Assembly: GCA_003021335.1 (NCBI GenBank)
Contig: PXQL01000011.1
Span: 1-5,457, forward strand
Direction: 5' to 3'
Length of the DNA stretch: 5,457 bases
Origin: Halobacteriales archaeon QH_10_67_13
GTDB lineage: Archaea; Halobacteriota; Halobacteria; Halobacteriales; Haloarculaceae
Shown: positions 1 through 4,714 of the stretch, piece after piece
How the letters are laid out: the number at the start of each line of letters is the position of its first letter
Position numbering within the stretch: position 1 is the first letter of the stretch
Translations under genes and position numbers: made by a program
The notes under the pieces: model-generated
The model's input: the letters and a program-made list of their open reading frames with translations, nothing else
Told to the model about the DNA's origin: nothing
Database searches by the model: none

Positions 1-725
1 GTGATTGCACACGACTCGGGGATCACGTTCCAGGCCGATCCGCCCTCGATCTCGGTGACGACCAGCGAGCCGGTCACGTCGTGGCCCAGCACCGTCGTCT
101 CGGGTGCGGGGAGTGCGCGGATCCCGTCGATCGCGTCGCTCGCCCGGTAGACCGCGTTCGTGCCGGCCTCGGGTACGCTCGCGTGGGCGGCCTCGCCGCG
201 GGCCCGGATCGTGCTCCCCCGTCGCCCGCGGTGTGCGACCGCGATGTCGGTCACGCCCGGAGCCGAGTACCCTGTCGATCCTTCCCCGACGACCGCGTAC
301 GCCGGGGCGAAGCCGTCCTCGATGGCCGCCCGGGCGCCGACTCCGCCCTGCTCCTCGCCGATAAAGGAAACGAAGGTGACACCCTCCCGGTCGGTGTCGC
401 GAAACGCACACATCGCGGCCGCGACTGCGCCGTTCATATCGGCGGTCCCGCGGCCGTACAGCCGACCGTCCCGGCGTTCGACGACGTACTCGTCCCCGTC
501 GTCGGCGACCTGCGAGGGATCCGGCGGGACGACGTCGTGGTGGCCGACCAGTGCGAGTCGATCCGACCCACCTCGACGCGCAAAGACGTTGCCGTGGCGA
601 TCGCGGGTGACCGTCGCGTCGGTGTGCTCGCGCAGCCAGGCCTCGATCGCGTCGCCGGCCGCGGTCTCGTCCTCGTGGCTCGGGATCGCGACCAGCTCGC
701 GGGTCAGATCGACGACATCACTCAT
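1..725 (-). CDS. dapE: M20 family metallopeptidase, DapE type (succinyl-diaminopimelate desuccinylase-like), partial
   Basis: Zinc-dependent amidohydrolase of the M20 family. The closest match in character is haloarchaeal DapE, which removes succinate from N-succinyl-LL-diaminopimelate in cytoplasmic lysine biosynthesis. The 241 visible residues start at an ATG. They show GHHDVV with metal ligand H62 and D64, YGRGTADM with bridging D96, FIGEEQGG with catalytic base E124 and ligand E125, and VGEGS with ligand E148. The small dimerisation domain follows, with AHASVP (H181) and WNVIPES (N233). The frame is intact to the window edge. The last roughly 120-140 residues, including the final metal-binding His, lie outside. 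It is 44 bases downstream of the dehydrogenase on the same strand. No Shine-Dalgarno is visible; a T7 tract 22-28 bases upstream may be a promoter element. Family assignment is firm. Substrate (DapE versus ArgE or LysK-like) is inferred from resemblance to haloarchaeal DapE. Confidence 0.85.
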   Translation of the reverse strand, partial: MSDVVDLTRELVAIPSHEDETAAGDAIEAWLREHTDATVTRDRHGNVFARRGGSDRLALVGHHDVVPPDPSQVADDGDEYVVERRDGRLYGRGTADMNGAVAAAMCAFRDTDREGVTFVSFIGEEQGGVGARAAIEDGFAPAYAVVGEGSTGYSAPGVTDIAVAHRGRRGSTIRARGEAAHASVPEAGTNAVYRASDAIDGIRALPAPETTVLGHDVTGSLVVTEIEGGSAWNVIPESCAI

Positions 726-746
726 ACCCTGACCGGGAGGCCCGGC

Positions 747-753
747 AAAAAAA
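747..753 (-). terminator. T7 tract between dehydrogenase and peptidase genes
   Basis: On the minus strand this is a run of seven T in a GC-rich setting, 17-23 bases past the dehydrogenase stop. Archaeal termination commonly occurs at such T tracts without a required hairpin. The same tract lies 22-28 bases before the dapE ATG, where a TATA box for a leaderless message would sit. It may therefore terminate one transcript, help start the next, or both. The role is inferred from position and base composition only. Confidence 0.4.
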
Positions 754-769
754 GCCCGTCGGCCCCCCG

Positions 770-1620
770 TCACCGCACGCGGTTACAAAGCGGCTCGCCC
801 GCCTCAAGCGCGGCGACGTTCTCCGAGAGGATGTCCGCCCGTCGCCCGTAGTAGGCCGGGGTGTGCCCGGCGTTGTGGGGCGTGATCAGGGTGTTGTCGA
901 ACGCCCAGAGGGGATGGTCCTCGGGCAGCGGCTCGGGGTCGGTCACGTCGAGGACGGCACCGTCGATCCCGTTCCAGCGCAGCGCGGCGACCAGGGCGTC
1001 GGTCTCGATGACCCCGCCGCGGGACAGGCGAGCACGACGTACCCTGCATCCGCGACGGCCGCGTGGATCTCATCGAAGCCGTACACGGTCTCGGTGGGGC
1101 CACCCTTCTCGGGGGTGTACCGCACCCCAACGGTCTCGACGCCGAACGGCACCAGCCGGTCGATGATCGCCGTCCCGATCGCCCCGAGTCCGACGACGGT
1201 CACCGTCGACCCTTGGAGCTCGGCGGTTTGGTAGCTGCGCCACTCGCGGTCGCGCTGTCGGGCCCGGGCCTCCCCGAAGCCCCGCGCGTGGGCGAGCATC
1301 CCGCCGATGGCGTGTTCGGCGACGTTCGGCCCGTGGACGCCCGCGGCGTTTGTCACCGCCACGCCCGCGGCCTCGAGCCTGTCGAGATCCAGGTGGTCCG
1401 TGCCGGCGTACACGCAGGCAAACAACGACGCGTCGGACTCGAACAGCGTTTCCGGCGGCGCGGCTCCGGTCACCACTGTTGCGCCGTCCACGCCGGCCCG
1501 TTCCTCGGTCGGTGTCGAGGCGAGGGCGATTTCGTGGTCGGACAGGCGCTCTCGGAGGGCCCGCACGTACTCGACGGCGTCCATCCCGTGGACGTGCCCG
1601 CGACAGACGAGCACTCGCAT
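770..1620 (-). pseudogene. D-2-hydroxyacid dehydrogenase, frameshifted with an apparent ~80-bp internal deletion
   Basis: NAD(P)-dependent D-isomer-specific 2-hydroxyacid dehydrogenase (phosphoglycerate dehydrogenase-like fold), in two frames. The ATG at 1620 opens 200 good residues: an N-terminal catalytic segment (VYAGTDHLDLDRL near 71-82), HGPNVAEHAIGGMLA near 96-110, and the Rossmann motif GLGAIG at 144-149. This part ends at VVLACP (194-200). The family expects about 27 more residues before the catalytic-arginine motif, but here RGGVIETDALVAAL begins immediately in the next frame at 1021. That frame carries the catalytic Glu in DPEPLP and the catalytic His in ITPHNAG, and ends at TGA 770-772. 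In the starting frame translation runs into an arginine/proline-rich tail ending at 943. As written, the protein lacks the end of the cofactor domain and both of the last catalytic residues. The two parts total 283 residues, against roughly 310 for relatives. It may be a true pseudogene or an assembly collapse. Confidence 0.85.
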
Positions 1621-1644
1621 GTATACATACTCGGCGAGCGAGAG

Positions 1645-1650
1645 TAAAGT
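1645..1650 (-). promoter_or_regulatory. TATA-like element of the dehydrogenase gene
   Basis: The minus strand reads ACTTTA here, 25-30 bases before the ATG at 1620. That is the spacing of a haloarchaeal TATA box driving a message that starts at or within a few bases of the start codon. It supports 1620 as the start. An ATG at 1628 is in a different frame. No clear BRE is seen next to it. Confidence 0.45.
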
Positions 1651-1670
1651 CCTGTCGGGCGATCCGGTCG

Positions 1671-1677
1671 CTTATGT
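1671..1677 (+). promoter_or_regulatory. TATA-like element of the PINA gene
   Basis: CTTATGT lies 23-29 bases before the ATG at 1700, in the divergent 79-base gap shared with the dehydrogenase. The match to the haloarchaeal consensus is weak, but the position is right and the start codon has no Shine-Dalgarno, so a leaderless transcript is likely. Confidence 0.4.
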
Positions 1678-1699
1678 TCCGGCGCGCACAACCGTTCGT

Positions 1700-3550
1700 A
1701 TGGAAATCGTCCCGGACACGAGCGCTATCATCGACGGCCGGGTATCCGAGCGGGTCGAGTCCGGCGAGTTCGCCGGGGCGACCGTCGTCGTTCCCGAGGC
1801 CGTCGTCGGCGAGCTCGAGTCACAGGCAAACCAGGGCCGAGAGACCGGCTGGGAGGGCCTCGCCGAGCTGCAAGAGTTAGTCGAGCTCGAGTCGCGCGGC
1901 CGGGTCGAGGTCGAGTACGTCGGCCGCCGCCCCGGGGATGCCGAGAAACGCGGCGCCGACGAGGGCAAGATCGACGCGCTGATCCGCGAGGTGGCTGCCG
2001 ACCGCGGCGCGACGCTGCTCACGAGCGACGACGTTCAGGCCGAGGTCGCGCGAGCGAAGGGCTTCGAGGTCGAGTACGTCGAGCCCGAGACCCCGGACAT
2101 CGAGACGCTGGCGATCGAGGAGTACTTCGACGAGCAGACGATGAGCTTGCACCTCCGGGTCGGGGTCGCGCCGATGGCAAAGCGGGGTGCGATCGGGGAG
2201 ATGCAGTACCAGACCGTCGGCGAGGAGCCCCTGACCGAGCCCGACCTGCGGGAGTACGCCGTCGACATCGAGGAGGCGGTCAGACACAGCTCCGAGGGCT
2301 TTGCTGAGCTCGACGAGCCGGGGATGACGATCGTCCAGTTCCAGGAGTTTCGCATCGCGATCGCCCGGCCGCCCTTTAGCGACGCCCTGGAGATCACGGC
2401 CGTCCGGCCGATCGTCAAGACCAGCCTCGACGAGTACGACTACGCCGACGAGCTCCGCGACCGGCTCCGCGAGCGCGACCGTGGCGTGTTGATCTCCGGC
2501 TCGCCGGGGGCCGGCAAGTCCACGCTCGCACAGGCCGTCGGAGAGTTTCTCGTCGACGCCGACAAAGCCGTCAAGACGATGGAGAAGCCCCGGGACCTGC
2601 AGGTCGGCCCGGAGATCACCCAGTACACCGCCCTCGACGGGCAGATGTCGAAAACCGCCGACTCGCTTCTGATGGTCCGACCCGACTATACGATCTACGA
2701 CGAGGTCCGCAAGACCGACGACTTCGAGGTGTTCGCGGACATGCGGCTGGCCGGCGTCGGGATGATCGGCGTCGTCCACGCGACTCGCGCGATCGACGCC
2801 CTCCAGCGGCTGATCGGCCGGGTCGAGCTGGGCCTGATCCCGCAGGTTGTCGACACCGTCGTCTACGTCGAGGCCGGCGAGATCGCGACCGTCTACGACG
2901 TCACCACCGAAGTGAAAGTTCCCGAGGGGCTGATGGAGGAAGACCTCGCCCGTCCGGTGATCGTCATCCGGGACTTCGAGACCGGCCGCCCCGAGTACGA
3001 GATCTACACGTTCAACCGGCAGGTCGTGACCGTTCCACTCGAGGATAACCCGGGCGGCGAGTCCGGCGTCGACCGGATCGCCAGAGAAGAGATCGAACGC
3101 GAGATCCGCTCGATCGCCCGCGGGGGCGTCGAGGTGGAGCTACGCGGACAGAACGCCGCGGTCGTCTGGGTTGGGGAGAACGACATCTCGACGGTGATCG
3201 GCAAGGGTGGCAGCCGGATCTCCGAGGTCGAGGATCAGCTGGGCATCGACATTGACGTGCGGACGCTCGCCGAAAGAGACTCACAAGACCAGGACGCCGG
3301 CAGCCAGCGCCACGAGAGTTCCAAGGGCGACAATATTGCTGTGACGCCGGACGTGACCGACCGTCACGTTGTGATCCCGCTGACGGAGCATGCCGGCGAG
3401 ACCGTCGAGGTGCGGGCCGACGGGGAGTACCTGTTCACCGCGACGGTCTCCCGTGGTGGGGAGATCCAGGTCTCTCGGGGCAGTGCGATCGCTGAAGAAC
3501 TCGAGCGGGCGATCGATCGCGGACGGACGGTGACGGTCACCCCGTCCTGA
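1700..3550 (+). CDS. PINA family ATPase: PIN domain, PilT-like ATPase and KH domain
   Basis: A 616-residue archaeal PIN-domain ATPase. The Sulfolobus relative, PINA, is reported as a hexameric ATPase acting on Holliday junctions with the Hjc resolvase. Domains in order: PIN, residues 1-127, with acidic residues D6, E38, D92 and D110 as likely metal ligands; a linker of about 128-240; and a PilT/VirB11-like ATPase of about 241-400. The ATPase has Walker A GSPGAGKST (267-275, K273), an acidic Walker-B-like IYDE (332-335) and a His box HATRA (360-364). A KH domain with GKGG (501-504) lies at about 475-523. A polar linker (525-550) and a last domain of about 64 residues follow. The ATG at 1700 is chosen because the PIN fold starts at once (MEIVPDTSAIIDG) and a TATA-like element sits 23-29 bases upstream. 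The frame is open further back to 1307, but that part is antisense to the dehydrogenase. All core motifs look intact. A role in recombination or RNA handling is inferred from the family. Confidence 0.92.
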   Translation: MEIVPDTSAIIDGRVSERVESGEFAGATVVVPEAVVGELESQANQGRETGWEGLAELQELVELESRGRVEVEYVGRRPGDAEKRGADEGKIDALIREVAADRGATLLTSDDVQAEVARAKGFEVEYVEPETPDIETLAIEEYFDEQTMSLHLRVGVAPMAKRGAIGEMQYQTVGEEPLTEPDLREYAVDIEEAVRHSSEGFAELDEPGMTIVQFQEFRIAIARPPFSDALEITAVRPIVKTSLDEYDYADELRDRLRERDRGVLISGSPGAGKSTLAQAVGEFLVDADKAVKTMEKPRDLQVGPEITQYTALDGQMSKTADSLLMVRPDYTIYDEVRKTDDFEVFADMRLAGVGMIGVVHATRAIDALQRLIGRVELGLIPQVVDTVVYVEAGEIATVYDVTTEVKVPEGLMEEDLARPVIVIRDFETGRPEYEIYTFNRQVVTVPLEDNPGGESGVDRIAREEIEREIRSIARGGVEVELRGQNAAVVWVGENDISTVIGKGGSRISEVEDQLGIDIDVRTLAERDSQDQDAGSQRHESSKGDNIAVTPDVTDRHVVIPLTEHAGETVEVRADGEYLFTATVSRGGEIQVSRGSAIAEELERAIDRGRTVTVTPS

Positions 3551-4295
3551 GCGGGTGAACGACCTGTCTGCTCCGCCCACGTTCCCGCCGACGGCCGGCT
3601 CGTGCCGACCGCGAACGTCGGGTGTCCGTCAGTCCGACACCGCGGGCTCGGCCTCTTGTGGGTCGATCTCGTAGAGATTCTGTCGCGCGTCGGCGAAGTA
3701 CACGTCCTCCTCGACGGCGCCGATCGTCTCGAGTCGCTCGAGTGCGTATCGGACCGTCCGCGCCGAGAGCATCGACTCCTCGACGATTCCCTTCTGCGTG
3801 AGCGGTCCGTTGTACTCGAGTACCTTGTACACGAGCTTCGCGCTCGGCGGCAGATCTGCGATGCCCTCCCCATCGGTGTCCGTCATCGAATAGTCGTGAG
3901 GCACGCCGACTGTATAAAGATTGACCCGGCCCGTCGCCCCGGCCGACGAACGCAGCCGCGATACCCAGCCCGCCGTACAGTAGTCCCACGACCAACAGGC
4001 CGTGCCACGGGGCGGTACCCAAGAGTACGACCCCAGCCGCGACCAGGTACGCCCCGTACAGCAGGAGGGCGGTCCCGGCGGCTCCGCCGACCGACGTGAC
4101 CTCGGAGTCAGAATCGGCGAGTGCGTCCCGGCCGGCCCACGCGATCAACACGGCCGCACCGAGGCCGTTGGCCCCCAGTGCCCGGAGAACGCTACCGCCG
4201 GTGACGACCGCGAGGACGAACCAGCCGGCCCCGCCGAGAAAGGTCGCCCCGCCGAGGGCAACCCACCACGCCGACGGGGCGTCAGCGGTCGACAT
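3537..4295 (-). CDS. four-helix membrane protein; frame lacks its own stop and overruns the regulator gene
   Basis: I do not recognise a named family. Residues 1-129 look like a real small haloarchaeal membrane protein: a short polar N-terminus, then hydrophobic segments at about 11-31, 36-54, 70-92 and 98-117, rich in Gly, Ala and Leu. The loop DALADSDSEV lies between helices 2 and 3. From residue 130 (below about position 3909) the same frame crosses the promoter and the whole winged-helix gene and becomes arginine-rich. It stops only at 3537, overlapping the 3' end of PINA on the opposite strand. That 123-residue tail has the look of an out-of-frame shadow. The likely true product is about 130-140 residues, and a small indel may have destroyed the normal stop. 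A TGA in another frame at 3883-3885 overlaps the regulator's ATG and could be the original end. The ATG at 4295 is supported by a TATA box at 4319-4324. Function unknown. Confidence 0.55.
   Translation of the reverse strand: MSTADAPSAWWVALGGATFLGGAGWFVLAVVTGGSVLRALGANGLGAAVLIAWAGRDALADSDSEVTSVGGAAGTALLLYGAYLVAAGVVLLGTAPWHGLLVVGLLYGGLGIAAAFVGRGDGPGQSLYSRRASRLFDDGHRWGGHRRSAAEREARVQGTRVQRTAHAEGNRRGVDALGADGPIRTRATRDDRRRRGGRVLRRRATESLRDRPTRGRARGVGLTDTRRSRSARAGRRRERGRSRQVVHPLRTG
3574..3624. repeat. imperfect inverted repeat between convergent genes
   Basis: In the 78-base gap between the convergent PINA and winged-helix genes, CCCACGTTC (3576-3584) pairs with GAACGTCGGG (3613-3622), with one bulged C. 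One further C-G pair (3574/3624) flanks it across a G-T wobble. Inside, CGGC-TCGT-GCCG (3596-3607) forms a small stem. This could be a bidirectional terminator or processing hairpin, but there is no T tract, and short stems arise easily at this GC content. Confidence 0.3.
3629..3886 (-). CDS. small winged helix-turn-helix (MarR-like) transcriptional regulator
   Basis: An 85-residue, mostly single-domain winged-helix DNA-binding protein of a type common in haloarchaea. After an acidic N-terminus (1-10), LPPSAKLVYKVLEY (12-25) forms the first helix. LTQKGIVEESMLSARTVRYA (29-48) is the helix-turn-helix, with recognition helix around SARTVRYALERLE (41-53). VEEDVYFADARQNLYEI (58-74) forms the wing. 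No ligand-binding domain is present, so it probably acts as a simple repressor or with a partner; its targets are unknown. The ATG at 3886 is preferred over an in-frame GTG at 3904. The TATA box TTTATA at 3913-3918 is 27-32 bases before the ATG but only 9-14 before the GTG. The gene is convergent with PINA. The reading frame of the upstream membrane protein runs through it in a different frame. Confidence 0.85.
   Translation of the reverse strand: MTDTDGEGIADLPPSAKLVYKVLEYNGPLTQKGIVEESMLSARTVRYALERLETIGAVEEDVYFADARQNLYEIDPQEAEPAVSD
3913..3918 (-). promoter_or_regulatory. TATA box of the winged-helix regulator
   Basis: TTTATA on the minus strand, 27-32 bases before the ATG at 3886. It predicts transcription starting around 3887-3892. 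It decides the start codon, since the GTG at 3904 would lie upstream of the transcript. It sits inside the open frame of the upstream membrane gene, where it would encode part of Ser-Leu-Tyr (residues 126-128). Confidence 0.6.
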
Positions 4296-4318
4296 ACCGG
4301 CCGGAGGCGCCCGGATGG

Positions 4319-4328
4319 TATAAATTCG
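4319..4328 (-). promoter_or_regulatory. BRE/TATA promoter of the four-helix membrane protein
   Basis: The minus strand reads CGAA followed directly by TTTATA. The TATA part (4319-4324) lies 24-29 bases before the ATG at 4295. CGAA just upstream fits the purine-rich BRE usual in haloarchaea. This is the best-formed promoter in the window and points to a leaderless message. Confidence 0.65.
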
Positions 4329-4333
4329 CGGAA

Positions 4334-4347
4334 CGAACTCCTTTTGA
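4334..4347 (+). promoter_or_regulatory. BRE/TATA-like promoter of the EMC6-like/ABCE1 operon
   Basis: CGAA (4334-4337) is followed by CTTTTGA (4341-4347), which lies 23-29 bases before the ATG at 4370. The TATA match is imperfect but the spacing fits a leaderless message, and no Shine-Dalgarno precedes the start. It would drive both the EMC6-like gene and ABCE1, because no gap separates them. Confidence 0.45.
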
Positions 4348-4369
4348 TCCCTGCGGCCCGATATCGCAT

Positions 4370-4714
4370 ATGGCGACGGAGACCAGCGACGGCGATCCAG
4401 GGGCCGAGTCCGAGGCCGGGCCCCCGACGGGAGGGGTTAGCCCGTACATCCGGTCGATCACCGTCACGACGACGGCGACGCTCGGCGGGATTGCCGCCGG
4501 CGTCGTCTCGACGCTCCTGGTTGAGGGCTCTGGCGGGCCGATCGGGCTGGTGATCCTGGCGGCCGTTATCGTTCTCGAGATTCCCATACTGCGGCTGGTC
4601 GGGATCGACACCGGAGACTTCGGGACGAAAGACCGGCTGTACATCGGCTTCATGAGCTTCGCCCTGTGGTATATTACCTGGGCGATCTTCCTGACGACCG
4701 GTGCGCTCCAGTAA
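4370..4714 (+). CDS. EMC6-like archaeal membrane protein
   Basis: A 114-residue integral membrane protein resembling the archaeal EMC6-like family. These are relatives of the eukaryotic ER membrane complex subunit EMC6, thought to help insert membrane proteins. After an acidic, probably disordered N-terminus (1-25), three hydrophobic segments lie at about 31-51, 57-77 and 92-111. The conserved-looking loop LRLVGIDTGDFGTKDRLYIGFM (74-95) joins segments 2 and 3 and contains the GID-x(n)-F-x-TKD pattern I associate with haloarchaeal members. The last helix, LWYITWAIFLTTG, is Trp-rich. The ATG at 4370 has a TATA-like element 23-29 bases upstream. The TAA stop overlaps the ABCE1 ATG (TAATG), so the two are probably cotranscribed and translationally coupled. 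Family assignment is from recalled sequence character; insertase function is inferred. Confidence 0.78.
   Translation: MATETSDGDPGAESEAGPPTGGVSPYIRSITVTTTATLGGIAAGVVSTLLVEGSGGPIGLVILAAVIVLEIPILRLVGIDTGDFGTKDRLYIGFMSFALWYITWAIFLTTGALQ

Noticed and set aside
81..851. Long plus-strand open frames rich in Arg, Pro and Ala
   Set aside because: They lie antisense to the intact DapE-type frame and the end of the dehydrogenase. Their composition is that of GC-rich shadow frames, and no domain motif is visible.
943..1020. Arginine/proline tail of the first dehydrogenase frame as a genuine alternative C-terminus
   Set aside because: The next frame carries the expected catalytic motifs without a break to a proper stop, so the tail is a frameshift product.
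1010..1025. Programmed frameshifting in the dehydrogenase
   Set aside because: There is no slippery heptamer, and a frame change alone would not restore the roughly 27 missing residues.
1307..1699. Upstream extension of the PINA frame by 131 codons
   Set aside because: It is antisense to the dehydrogenase, and the extension lacks domain character. The PIN fold begins exactly at 1700 with a promoter element upstream.
1877..2779. A 300-codon minus-strand open frame inside PINA
   Set aside because: It is entirely antisense to the PIN and ATPase domains, with no recognisable motif. Long antisense frames are common at this GC content.
3887..3904. GTG at 3904 as start of the winged-helix regulator
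   Set aside because: It sits only 9-14 bases after the TATA box, upstream of the expected transcript start; the ATG at 3886 fits the spacing.
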